From contig PBLG01000049.1 in the NCBI GenBank assembly GCA_002722315.1, positions 1 to 42,793 of the forward strand: a stretch of 42,793 bases of DNA. Reading direction: 5' to 3'. This DNA is from Lysobacterales bacterium. Lineage in GTDB: Bacteria > Pseudomonadota > Gammaproteobacteria > Xanthomonadales > Wenzhouxiangellaceae. The position numbers were made by a program, and so were the translations under genes. The first letter of the stretch is position 1; every line of letters begins with the position of its first letter. The notes beneath the pieces are model-generated. The model did no database searches. It had not been told where the DNA came from and was given only the letters and a program-made list of their open reading frames with translations. Of this stretch, positions 15,806-24,322 are shown one piece after another.

Positions 15806-17029
15806 TTGCCTGGCTCTGAAAAGCATCGGCACATCAACAGGCATACCGAACGCACGGGTGCCAAAGAGGTCACGGTCAGGGTATCGCGACCGGCACCCGG
15901 ACCCGGAGCCGGACAGCGCTGGATCGGTGAGGTGTCCGGCGCGTTCGCCGACCTGGGCACTTTTCTTCCGCTGGTACTCGGCGCCTTTGCCGTTCAGAGC
16001 CTCGACCCCTCGGGCGTATTGACCGGCTTCGGCATTTCCGCACTCGTCGTGGCGATCGTCTACCGGCGCCCGATCCCGGTGCAGCCCATGAAAGCAGTGG
16101 CCGCGCTCGTCATCGCCGGCGGGCTCGGAGCAATCGAGCTGGCTGCCGCCGGAGTGTTGCTGGGATTTACGCTGCTTGTGCTGGGCACGACCGGAATGGC
16201 CGGCCGACTGGCCCGGCTCGTGCCGAAGACCGTGCAGGACGGGATTCAGTTGGGCGTCGGGCTTTACCTGGTACTTGCCGGACTGGCGCTGGCCGCCGAC
16301 GCGAAACTGATCGCCCTCATCGCGCTCGGGGTCCTGCTTCTGTTCTACTGGACGCGCTTCCGACCCTTCGCAGCGCTTCTGGTCGTGGTCGGTGCGGCCG
16401 CCCTGGGAATGAGCCGAACCGATGGGTTGCCGGAAGCGCTGGCATTCGGGCTGTGGCTTCCGGACTTCCGGTGGCCGGACCTCGCCAGCTTTCGGTCCGC
16501 CGGTCAGTCGATCTTCCTCCCACAGCTTGCGCTGACCATCACCAACGCGATCCTGGTCACGGCCGTGGTGGCCGCAAAATATTTTCCGCAGGATCGAGAC
16601 CGCATCAGCCCCGACCGGCTGGCGGTGAGTACCGGAGGACTTAACCTGTTGCTCGCCCCGTTCGGTGCGTTTCCGATGTGTCATGGCGCCGGCGGGCTCG
16701 TGGTTCAGCATCGGTTCGGCGCCCGCACCGGGTGGGCGCCGGCGATCTTCGGCGCATCGTGCCTGGCCCTGGGGCTTTCGCTGGGACCGGGCGCGCTCGA
16801 ACTGCTGTCGCTGATTCCGATGTCCGCCATCGGCGCGCTGCTGGTTGTCGCCGGTGCGGAGATGGCGGCCGCCAACAGCTTGCGCGAGAGAAACCCCGGC
16901 CAGCTCCTCGTGGTCGTGCTGACCGGGCTGGCATGCATCGCGTTCAACGTCGCCATCGGCCTGATCGCGGGCCTGGTTGCCGAATTCATTCGCGCAAACC
17001 TCATGCGTTGGGGGCGCTCGCATCGGTGA
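15806..17029 (+). CDS. MOT1-type molybdate transporter
   Basis: A polytopic permease of the molybdate/sulphate MOT1 group (SulP relatives). Diagnostic segments are GEVSGAFADLGTFLPLVL, RPIPVQPMKAVAALVIAGG and FGAFPMCHGAGGLVVQHRFG; about 10-11 membrane helices follow. The start is uncertain. No ATG or GTG in frame lies close before the conserved domain; TTG at 15806 with AAGGA upstream is my choice, while an ATG at 15668 would add about 46 odd residues and overlap tupB on the other strand. It gives the cell a secondary, non-ABC route for molybdate beside the ABC system. Its end is 12 bases from the end of the convergent porin gene. Confidence 0.85.
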   Translation: MPGSEKHRHINRHTERTGAKEVTVRVSRPAPGPGAGQRWIGEVSGAFADLGTFLPLVLGAFAVQSLDPSGVLTGFGISALVVAIVYRRPIPVQPMKAVAALVIAGGLGAIELAAAGVLLGFTLLVLGTTGMAGRLARLVPKTVQDGIQLGVGLYLVLAGLALAADAKLIALIALGVLLLFYWTRFRPFAALLVVVGAAALGMSRTDGLPEALAFGLWLPDFRWPDLASFRSAGQSIFLPQLALTITNAILVTAVVAAKYFPQDRDRISPDRLAVSTGGLNLLLAPFGAFPMCHGAGGLVVQHRFGARTGWAPAIFGASCLALGLSLGPGALELLSLIPMSAIGALLVVAGAEMAAANSLRERNPGQLLVVVLTGLACIAFNVAIGLIAGLVAEFIRANLMRWGRSHR

Positions 17030-17041
17030 ATGGGTGCCACC

Positions 17042-18238
17042 TCAGAACTTCCAGAGAAGATCGAGCTGGTAGCGGTTGTAGTCATGCGGGTTGCCGAGCT
17101 TGTCGGTTGTCGTGTCGAACCAGATGAAGCTGCCCACCCAGTTCCGGGCCAGCGCATACGTGCCCTTGATCGAGTAGCCGTCGTTGGCGGATCGGCCGCC
17201 GGCGAACGTGGCATCGATCATGCCCCCGTAGAGCGCGTCCTTTTCCACGTCATGGTAGGCCGCGGCAACCGACCACGTGCCCGGGTCGTCGACCTTGCCG
17301 TAGACGGCACCGTAGCTGTAGGCCGTGTCCTCTTCGGCGTCGCCGTTACGAGCCCAGGAGCCGAACAGGTTGAAGCCGGCGAATTTCGCACCGGCACGCA
17401 GCCGCGTCACGTTGTAGTCGAAGACCAGGTTGCCGTTGGCATCGACGGTATTGCCGTTGCAGTTGCCCTGGTAGCAGGGATTGAAGCCCTCGATGTCCTC
17501 GAAATCCTGGTAGCCGAGACTCGCGTAGAACACGTCGCCCGCGTAACCGACTTCGCCGCCCCAGACCGAGGTGTCGTCATCGCCGCCGCGCTCGTCGATC
17601 TGCAGCCAGTATCCCTTGCCGTAGAACCCGGCCGGCGCATCGAGCTGCACGGCAAGTCCCTCGGGCATGTAGTCGCTGTCGTAGAAGTAATCGACCGGCG
17701 TGCGCGACCAGGGCTGCGGCATCTTGCCGGCGGTCAGCCCAAGCTGATCCACGGGCTTCCAGTTGACGTAGGCCTGGCGCAGCGTGATGTCCTTGGCGCT
17801 TGCATCGCCGTCGAGCGTCTGGTCGCGGGAGCGCGGATTGTTGCCGCCCGTCGACAGCTCCATGCCAACGCGGGTCGTTTCGTTGACCATGGCGCTCAGC
17901 GAGAACCGGGCCCGCATGCGCTGGCGGTTCCGGTTGTCCAGGCCCTCCTCGTCGATGCCCTCGAACCGGTAACGGAAATCGCCCTTGAGCGAGATCCGGT
18001 CGGACCAGCTCGGCTTGGCCCCCGTGCCTTCGGATTCGCCGGCCGCCGGCGCCTCGGCACGCGCCGTGGTTTCGGCCTCTTTACTCTCCTGATCCCGGCG
18101 CTCGAGCTCGGCAATCCGCGCGTTGAGTGCTTCAACCTGCGCCTTCAGTTCCTCGAGCTCGGCGCTGCTCTGAGCGAAGACCGATCCCGGCAGGCCCAGC
18201 ACAATGACCAGGGCAATGATGAAAATCCGGTTGTTCAT
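17042..18238 (-). CDS. Outer-membrane porin of the putative-porin family
   Basis: A 398-residue precursor with signal peptide (MNNRIFIIALVIVLGLPG...VFA), a periplasmic coiled coil at about 24-55 (LEELKAQVEALNARIAELERR) and a β-barrel from about 80. The barrel strands alternate polar and non-polar residues, and the protein ends LLWKF with the terminal aromatic that the Bam machinery recognises. DFRYRFEGIDEEGLDNRNRQRMRARFSL is typical of the putative porin family. Two cysteines in NPCYQGNCNG may form a loop disulphide. Its place between the molybdate permease and the ModE-like regulator, with ModE-like boxes in its promoter region, suggests it admits oxyanions; that substrate is inferred. Confidence 0.82.
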   Translation of the reverse strand: MNNRIFIIALVIVLGLPGSVFAQSSAELEELKAQVEALNARIAELERRDQESKEAETTARAEAPAAGESEGTGAKPSWSDRISLKGDFRYRFEGIDEEGLDNRNRQRMRARFSLSAMVNETTRVGMELSTGGNNPRSRDQTLDGDASAKDITLRQAYVNWKPVDQLGLTAGKMPQPWSRTPVDYFYDSDYMPEGLAVQLDAPAGFYGKGYWLQIDERGGDDDTSVWGGEVGYAGDVFYASLGYQDFEDIEGFNPCYQGNCNGNTVDANGNLVFDYNVTRLRAGAKFAGFNLFGSWARNGDAEEDTAYSYGAVYGKVDDPGTWSVAAAYHDVEKDALYGGMIDATFAGGRSANDGYSIKGTYALARNWVGSFIWFDTTTDKLGNPHDYNRYQLDLLWKF

Positions 18239-18266
18239 GAGGCCTCTCCTCCCGTTGCTGATGCTT

Positions 18267-18288
18267 GTTATGTTTGATTATGCATAAC
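18267..18288. promoter_or_regulatory. Candidate ModE-type operator upstream of the porin
   Basis: GTTATG (18267-18272) and CATAAC (18283-18288) form an inverted repeat with a 10-base spacer, 30 bases before the porin start. The half-site ATGCATAAC (18280-18288) occurs again at 18372-18380. Halves with TAAC/GTTA ends resemble ModE boxes of enterobacteria. The gene-free stretch 18239-18801 holds this site, an AT-rich palindrome at 18433-18457 and a shadow frame, but no separate gene. Confidence 0.4.
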
Positions 18289-18432
18289 TCGGGACGCGCC
18301 AGGTCCACCGACCAGCATTGATTCTTCGTGCGGTTTCACGCCCTCGTGCGACCCGAATGACAGGAATAGTAATGCATAACGGTCCGCCGGATTACTGATC
18401 GTAATCAAGCTCGGTCTCGATCCGCGCAAAAA

Positions 18433-18457
18433 TATATTGGCATTTGTTTGCATATAT
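18433..18457. promoter_or_regulatory. AT-rich palindrome, possible regulatory site
   Basis: TATAT-rich arms on either side of GGCATTTGTTTGC stand out in a GC-rich stretch between the divergent porin and regulator genes. They could be a ModE-like box or a promoter -10 element. Only position and composition support this. Confidence 0.3.
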
Positions 18458-18801
18458 GGTTCAATCGTTCGTCGAAGCGTGCAAACCTACGGGAATAGCA
18501 ATGCGCGAAGGAAATTCAAGCACCCGTTTTCCCGGCTCCAGCGGCATCCGAAGCGTTGTCGCGCCGAGGCCTCTCGTCCGACAATCGGGTCGAGCCGGGT
18601 ACGGTGGGCGGGCCCGCCCACCGGGCGATGCAATCCGGCGTCCGCCTGCTCATGGTCGGCAGCACGACGTCGATCGAGCACCCCGATTCGATTCGCGCTC
18701 GGTTCGACCGGACTCGATTGCTCGATGCATTGCTCGAAGCGACCCACTGTGCGAGCATGGCGATCATCGCCCCGCAGGCACCGCATAAGTCCATCGCCGC
18801 C

Positions 18802-19857
18802 ATGAAAGTCGAACTCGAGATTCGCTGGCGCATCGGGCCGGACGAGGCCGAAGACGTCGATCCGCTGCTGTTTCGTCTGCTCGATGCCGTCCAGCAGGGC
18901 GACAATCTCCGCGCGGCCGCGCGTCGAACCGGGGTTTCCTATCGCCATGCCTGGGGGCTTCTCCGGCACTGGGAAGAACAGTTCGGCGCCGGGCTTGTTC
19001 TGCTGGAACGAGGTCGCGGCGCGAGCATCCTGCCGCTGGGGCAGCGCCTGCTGGCGGCAGCGCAGCGGGCGGGCGGCCGCCTGGCGCCCACCCTTCAGAG
19101 CCTCGCCGCCGAACTCGAGCACGACTTGATCCGAATGACCGATGCCGCTCATCCGGTCCGGATCAGCGCAAGCCACGATGTAGCGCTACAGCGTCTCGTC
19201 GGGCGGCTCAACGAGCAGGCACCGCCGCGCTTCAACCTGCAGCACCGGGGCAGCGTCGAGAGCCTGCGTCATCTTGCGGCCGGCCGCTGCGAGATCGCCG
19301 GATTCCATGTGCCCACGGAACCGACGATGGAGCACATTCACGCCGAATTTCGAAGACTTGCGCCGGCAGGCCAGTTCGAGATCGTCCACTTCGCGTGCCG
19401 CCGGCAGGGGCTGATCCTGCCCCGCGACAATCCGGATCGGGTCCGTGGGCTCACGGATCTGGCCGAGCGCCGGTTGCCATTCGTCAATCGGCAGCCCGGC
19501 TCCGGGACTCGGCTGCTGTTCGATGCGCTGCTGGGCGACGAGGGCATCGCAGCGGACCGGATCGTGGGCTACGAGTGCGAGGAATTCACCCACCAGGCGG
19601 TGGCTGCAATGGTGGCCAGCGAACGGGCTCGCGTCGGTTTCGGCATCGCCAATGCCGCTTCGGACTTCGGCCTGCACTTCATTCCGCTGGCCACGGAGGA
19701 TTACCTGCTGGCCTGGCCGCGAAGTGCGATCGGCTCGGACTGGCATGACGCGCTCAAGCGTATCCTTGCCGACCACGAGGCCATGGCCGCACTGGGCCAA
19801 CTCCCCGGCTATGACTTCCAGGCCGCCGGCGAAGCGGGTTCCCTGGCCAGACGCTGA
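18802..19857 (+). CDS. ModE-like transcriptional regulator with periplasmic-binding-protein-like domain
   Basis: ATG at 18802 (MKVELEIRWRIG) gives 351 residues; the frame is open further upstream (to 18556) but that part has no domain. Residues about 20-85 are a LysR/ModE winged helix: DNLRAAARRTGVSYRHAWGLLRHWEEQFG, then GRGASILPLGQRLL. Instead of the molybdate-binding TOBE repeats of classical ModE, residues about 115-340 form a PBP-like domain (VRISASHDVALQRLVGRL; FVNRQPGSGTRLLFD; VGFGIANAASDFGL), related to substrate-binding proteins. It probably binds molybdate, tungstate or a molybdopterin-related ligand and controls the porin and transporter genes. The effector is an inference from position. 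Confidence 0.85.
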   Translation: MKVELEIRWRIGPDEAEDVDPLLFRLLDAVQQGDNLRAAARRTGVSYRHAWGLLRHWEEQFGAGLVLLERGRGASILPLGQRLLAAAQRAGGRLAPTLQSLAAELEHDLIRMTDAAHPVRISASHDVALQRLVGRLNEQAPPRFNLQHRGSVESLRHLAAGRCEIAGFHVPTEPTMEHIHAEFRRLAPAGQFEIVHFACRRQGLILPRDNPDRVRGLTDLAERRLPFVNRQPGSGTRLLFDALLGDEGIAADRIVGYECEEFTHQAVAAMVASERARVGFGIANAASDFGLHFIPLATEDYLLAWPRSAIGSDWHDALKRILADHEAMAALGQLPGYDFQAAGEAGSLARR

Positions 19858-20005
19858 CCGTCTGCCGCATCAGCCATGGATTGACCGCAGCGCACGAGAA
19901 CCCTGCCCGATTCAGTGCTTGCAGCACCTGAGCGAAAACAGGCGCGGAAAAATCGCACCTGCTTTCAGGACATGGCTGTCTCGGTTTGTTTTCGTGGAAA
20001 AAACT

Positions 20006-20054
20006 GATAATTCACACTGACCCCGTTTTTAGATAATTCACACTGACCCCGTTT
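20006..20054. repeat. Tandem 23-base direct repeat with TGACCCC core
   Basis: A 23-base sequence containing TTCACACTGACCCCGTTT occurs at 20006-20028 and again at 20032-20054, 26 bases apart with no mismatch. It lies in the 267-base space before the second sensor kinase. The TGACCCC motif is shared with the palindrome at 398-453, and such motifs are typical scars of mobile repeats. It could also separate or modify transcripts here, but no gene signal is seen. Confidence 0.75.
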
Positions 20055-20124
20055 CAACAAGGGTCGCTTGCGCGCATCTCCCGGGTGCCGCACAATCTGG
20101 AGTGATGCTTGGAAATCCGGCTTT

Positions 20125-23100
20125 ATGACTGACGGCAACGGTGCCGCCCGCAGCGCTGCACCGCGGCGAATGATGGGCATGCTTACCGGAATCGCGGCGC
20201 TCACGCTGTTGTTGAGCGGCGGCGTGGCTGCTTGCGAGACGCCCCTTTCCCAGTGGCAACTCACGCACTACACCAGCGAGGACGGGCTGCCGCTGGATAC
20301 CGTGTATGCCTCGGCTCAGGACGACGCCGGATTTCTCTGGATCGGCAGCGAAGACGGACTGGCCCGATTCAACGGCCGGACATTCGAGCGGGTGGGCTTT
20401 TCCGCGGCGATCGACTACGCCAGCGAGCATGTCGAAGCGCTTCTGCCGGACGGCGACCGACACCTTCTGGTCGCGACCAGCGCGGGCGGCATTGCCCGGG
20501 TCAGGACGACTACGCCCTTTCGGCCCGAGCCCGTGCTGCGGGGCAGTTTCCGCGTCTACGACATGGCCGCGATGGACGACGGCCGGATCCTGGCCGCCAC
20601 GCACGGATCGGGTGTTCTGATCGTCGACACCGACACCGGGGCGTTTTCCGAACCCCTGGCCGGTCGCGCCGGATCATCCGTCTACAGCATTGCACCGAGA
20701 TCCGCCGGCGGTTGGTGGGTCGGCTACGGGGGCCAGGGCGTCCAGTGGTTCGACGGCACGCGCTTTCACGATTTGCCCGGCTCGGAGGTCCTGGGCCGGC
20801 TTCACGTCAATACCGTGATCGAGACGGATGACGAGGTCCTCTGGATCGGTGCCCGCACCGGCCTTTACCGTGCCGAATCAGGCCGGATTGAACAGTACGA
20901 CGAACAGGCAGGACTGCCGGAAGATGCTTTCGTGCAGTCGCTGATGATCGACCGAAGCAGCCGACTCTGGGTTGGTCTGGACAACGGCGGGGTGGCGCGT
21001 CACTGCGCCGGCCGGTTCGACTACCTCGTCGGCACGGGCGGGCTGGCGCAGGCGCGTATCAATCACCTTGCCGAGGATGCGGAAGGCAACGTCTGGGTGT
21101 CGACCGGCGGCAGCGGGCTGATCCAGATGCGCCAGGGCCTGGCCCGGCCACTGACGGAGAAACAGGGACTGCCCGACTTCCCCGTACTGCCGATCGTGCA
21201 GGGGGCGGACGGCGCGATGTGGTTCGGGACCTTCGGCGGCGGCGTTGCACGCCGGATGAATGGCCGGGTCGAGACCCTGAGCGTCGCCGAGGGACTCGTT
21301 TCCGACCAGGTCCTGTCGCTGTGGCCGGACGGCGAACGGGTCTGGGTCGGCACTCGGGGCGGGCTCAGCGTGATCGAGGATGGCCGGGTGTCCAGGAACT
21401 GGACCGAGGCCGACGGCCTGCCGCATCCGACGGTCGGATCGATGGTCATGGAGGGCGAGCGGCTCTGGCTGGGCACGGTCGAGGGCCTTGCCGAAATGAC
21501 GGAGCAGGGCTTCCGTCGCTGGCAACCGGAAGGCGGGTTCGGCGGGTACATCGTGGGCCTGCTGGTCGATCGCGACGGCACACTCTGGATCGCGAGCGAC
21601 GGTGGCGGCGTGTTCATGCGTCGCGGCGAAGAGATCGTTCGTGCGCCTTTTGACGACCAGCTCCCGAGCCGGACGGTCACCAGCCTGTACGAATCGCATT
21701 CCGGGCTGCTCTGGGCCACGACGGCCACCGGCCTGCTGTGCTGGGATGGCACCCGGGCGACCGTCATCAGGCCGCAGCAAGGCTTGCCCGACAGCCGTTT
21801 CTTTTCGGCAACCGAAGACCACCTGGGTGGATTCTGGCTGAGCAGCAATCGTGGCGTCTTTCGCCTGCCGACCGACACGATGGAGACGCTGGCGCCGGAG
21901 CAAATAATGAATGGTGAAATCGTCCGGATCGGCAGGTCTGACGGCATGCCGCGCAGCGAAACCAACGGCGGCTTCCAGCCCGCCGTCTGGCGCGACGATC
22001 GCGGGCGGCTGTGGTACCCGACGACCGGGGGCGCGGCCATGATCGACCCGGAAGCCGTTTCAGCCCGGCAGGCGCCCCCCGCGCCGGCCATGCTTCGGGT
22101 GATCAGCGATTCCGGGCTCGTTGATGCCAGCGGCCCGGTTTCCCTGCCGCCGTGGCCCAAGCTCCTGGAGCTGACGTTCGCCAGTCCGACCTACCAGCGC
22201 GCCGAACAGCTCCAGTACCAGTACCGGCTGGTCAACTATGACGACGACTGGATGACGAATCGATCGGGCAGCACGATCTATCGACAGTTGCCCGCCGGTG
22301 ATTTCCGTTTCGAGGTGCGCGCCCGCCGACCGGCGGGGCCGTATTCCGAAGCGACCGGCCTTGATCTTTCGGTTGCGCGCCACCCGCTCTACAACCCCTG
22401 GCTGTGGGGCGCCGGCGCGGTGTTTCTTGTCGCGGGCGGGCTGCTGATTCTGCTGGGCATTCACCGCCGGCGCGAGCAGCGGCGGGCGCAGGTCCTTCAG
22501 GCACAGAAGATGGAGTCGATCGGCATGCTGGCGGGCGGCCTGGCGCATGACTTCAACAACATTCTCACTGCAATCATGCACGCGACAGAAACGATTGAAC
22601 ACTCGTTGCCGGCCGATTCACCCCTGCAGCGCGATACCGGCCGAATCCTGGATTCAGCCGAGCGTGCAGCCGGCCTGACCCGCCAGCTACTGACGTTTGC
22701 ACGACGCCAGCCCGTGCAGCCACGCTGGATCGACCTGCGTGCCGAGATCGCGTCCATGCGCGATTTCATCGATCGCCTGTTGCCGGCCCGCATCCGGATC
22801 ACCTGGAAACTCGATGACTGTGGCCGATGCTTCATCGACCCGGTCCAGCTGCAGCAGGTGCTGATCAATCTCATCGTCAATGCTCGCGAGGCGATCGCCG
22901 ACGAAGGCACGATCCAGGTCCGCCTCGAGCCGGTTGACGGCGGCCTTGACGATTATGGTGACAAGCTTCACGACAAGCGCCAGCTCGACCTCGATCCGCC
23001 GGCCAGTGGCATGGCAAGCCTGTCGGTTCGTGACGATGGACAAGGCATGGATCCCCGTCTGAAAACCAGGGTCTTCGAACCGTTCTTCACCACGCGCCGC

Positions 23101-23271
23101 GAGAGCGGTGGCAGCGGGCTGGGACTGGCGGTGTCGTATTCGATCATTCATCAGGCCGGCGGCGTGATCGATTTCGAATCCATCCAGGGCCAGGGAACCC
23201 GCTTCGTCATCCGGCTGCCGGTCGACCTGGATCATCCCGATCTCGGGGAGGCGTGCGCAGGACATCAGTAA
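20125..23271 (+). CDS. Propeller-type sensor histidine kinase
   Basis: Starting at ATG 20125 the protein has 1048 residues. After an N-terminal signal or anchor helix (MLTGIAALTLLLSGGVAAC, which also looks like a lipobox), residues about 40-650 form two seven-bladed Reg_prop propellers (repeated GLPLDTVYASAQDDAGFLWIGS-type blades). A Y_Y_Y domain follows, then a membrane helix at about 757-780, HisKA with GGLAHDFNNILTA (His about 807), and HATPase with N, DDGQGMD and GGSGLGLAVS boxes. Unlike the sensor at 7653-11711 it has no receiver or AraC domain and no adjacent response regulator. It probably signals to a distant regulator. Its ligand is unknown. Confidence 0.9.
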   Translation: MTDGNGAARSAAPRRMMGMLTGIAALTLLLSGGVAACETPLSQWQLTHYTSEDGLPLDTVYASAQDDAGFLWIGSEDGLARFNGRTFERVGFSAAIDYASEHVEALLPDGDRHLLVATSAGGIARVRTTTPFRPEPVLRGSFRVYDMAAMDDGRILAATHGSGVLIVDTDTGAFSEPLAGRAGSSVYSIAPRSAGGWWVGYGGQGVQWFDGTRFHDLPGSEVLGRLHVNTVIETDDEVLWIGARTGLYRAESGRIEQYDEQAGLPEDAFVQSLMIDRSSRLWVGLDNGGVARHCAGRFDYLVGTGGLAQARINHLAEDAEGNVWVSTGGSGLIQMRQGLARPLTEKQGLPDFPVLPIVQGADGAMWFGTFGGGVARRMNGRVETLSVAEGLVSDQVLSLWPDGERVWVGTRGGLSVIEDGRVSRNWTEADGLPHPTVGSMVMEGERLWLGTVEGLAEMTEQGFRRWQPEGGFGGYIVGLLVDRDGTLWIASDGGGVFMRRGEEIVRAPFDDQLPSRTVTSLYESHSGLLWATTATGLLCWDGTRATVIRPQQGLPDSRFFSATEDHLGGFWLSSNRGVFRLPTDTMETLAPEQIMNGEIVRIGRSDGMPRSETNGGFQPAVWRDDRGRLWYPTTGGAAMIDPEAVSARQAPPAPAMLRVISDSGLVDASGPVSLPPWPKLLELTFASPTYQRAEQLQYQYRLVNYDDDWMTNRSGSTIYRQLPAGDFRFEVRARRPAGPYSEATGLDLSVARHPLYNPWLWGAGAVFLVAGGLLILLGIHRRREQRRAQVLQAQKMESIGMLAGGLAHDFNNILTAIMHATETIEHSLPADSPLQRDTGRILDSAERAAGLTRQLLTFARRQPVQPRWIDLRAEIASMRDFIDRLLPARIRITWKLDDCGRCFIDPVQLQQVLINLIVNAREAIADEGTIQVRLEPVDGGLDDYGDKLHDKRQLDLDPPASGMASLSVRDDGQGMDPRLKTRVFEPFFTTRRESGGSGLGLAVSYSIIHQAGGVIDFESIQGQGTRFVIRLPVDLDHPDLGEACAGHQ

Positions 23272-23348
23272 CGTTCGACCGGTTGGAACCCGCCTCATGC
23301 GGACCTTCGGCGTGCCCTGGTGTTACCGGTTTCTCGTTTTGCTGAAAA

Positions 23349-23374
23349 AGCCCCGCGTTTGCGGGGCTATTTCT
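23349..23374 (+). terminator. Intrinsic terminator after the sensor kinase
   Basis: AGCCCCGC pairs with GCGGGGCT around a GTTT loop (23349-23368) and is followed by ATTTCT. An A-run precedes it, so it may also terminate the convergent gene at 23390-24142. Confidence 0.8.
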
Positions 23375-23389
23375 GCGAACAAGCAAAGG

Positions 23390-24142
23390 TCAGCCTTTTT
23401 CGTGCTGGACGTTCCACAGGTAATCTGAATGGGACGTGCAGATGGTGCTGTACTCGTTGGCCGCGGCGTCGTTGCCATCGCCGTAAATGGTTTCGAGAAT
23501 ATCGGCGCGCGCCTTCAGCAGGGTCGCGTGATCCTTTGCCGTCATCGTCTGCAGGACGCGATATTCACCGCCCAGCACGTGCGAATTCCAGCCCCACGAG
23601 GTCAGCTTGCCGTCTTCCACGGCCTTGTCGAGCACCGGCGCAAAATTGGTTTCGACGATTTCCTTGGCACGCGCCTCGTCGTTCAGATTGCACACTTCGT
23701 AAACCGACAGCGCAGCCGGACCACGCGCGGTCTGCTGCGTGCTGCCGGCTTCGCTTTTCCAGATGTAGTCTTCGTGCGAACCACAAATCTGGGCGAAGCC
23801 GTCATTGGCACTGCCGGCCTCCTCGACGCGCTCGCCAATGGTCTCCTGGGCGGCGAGCAGACCTTCGACCGTGTTCGAGGTGTGGTATTGGACGCGTCGC
23901 CACTGGCCGCCGGTATGGTGGGCCAGCCAGCCCCAGGCGTTGATGGTGCCGTCTTCCACGGCCGCGTCATAGATGGGCGCGGTGTTCTTCATGACCAGTT
24001 CGTCGGCCTCGCCCTGCCGCGCGGTGTCGCAGTAAAAGTAGGTGGCGTAAATGTAGTTTTCCGCTTCTTCGGGTTCTTCCTGGGCCGACAGGCCAAGCGG
24101 TGCGGCCAGGGCCAGGATGGAAATGACGGTTGCTGCTTTCAT
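23390..24142 (-). CDS. Secreted protein of two tandem copies of one domain
   Basis: A 250-residue precursor with a signal peptide (MKAATVISILALAAPLGLSA). The mature protein is an internal duplication: residues about 29-130 and 143-246 align with an offset near 114. AVEDGTINAWGW (61-72) matches AVEDGKLTSWGW (174-185), and ICGSHEDYIW (119-128) matches ICTSHSDYLW (234-243). Each copy has two cysteines (C38/C120 and C151/C235) that may form one disulphide per domain. The size and the central WGW strand suggest a dimeric α/β-barrel (ABM-like) fold, with the duplication giving a monomeric pseudo-dimer; that is inference. I do not recognise a named family. It is divergent from the regulator at 24323. 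Confidence 0.72.
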   Translation of the reverse strand: MKAATVISILALAAPLGLSAQEEPEEAENYIYATYFYCDTARQGEADELVMKNTAPIYDAAVEDGTINAWGWLAHHTGGQWRRVQYHTSNTVEGLLAAQETIGERVEEAGSANDGFAQICGSHEDYIWKSEAGSTQQTARGPAALSVYEVCNLNDEARAKEIVETNFAPVLDKAVEDGKLTSWGWNSHVLGGEYRVLQTMTAKDHATLLKARADILETIYGDGNDAAANEYSTICTSHSDYLWNVQHEKG

Positions 24143-24210
24143 TGTGCTGCTCTCCTGTCTCCAAGCTTTGTGAGCTGAAGAAATCTTGATGGCTGGCTAT
24201 CCAGATAATT

Positions 24211-24235
24211 CCTTTGCCGCTCAATGACGGCAAGG
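24211..24235. other. Small hairpin in a divergent promoter region
   Basis: CCTTTGCCG (24211-24219) and CGGCAAGG (24228-24235) pair with one bulged base. The region 24143-24322 separates the divergent secreted-protein and regulator genes, so the hairpin may be part of a leader or an operator. Support is weak. Confidence 0.25.
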
Positions 24236-24322
24236 ATGTAAACGACTCTAGGGCGCCGCCCCGAGCAGGTCCTGACGAATAGATGATTTTTTTATGATGC
24301 CCCCTGTGATAACGTTGGAAAT

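Noticed and set aside
15701..17023. Minus-strand 440-codon ORF opposite the MOT1-type permease
   Set aside because: The plus strand shows MOT1 signatures and membrane helices; the antisense frame is rich in H, R and Q.
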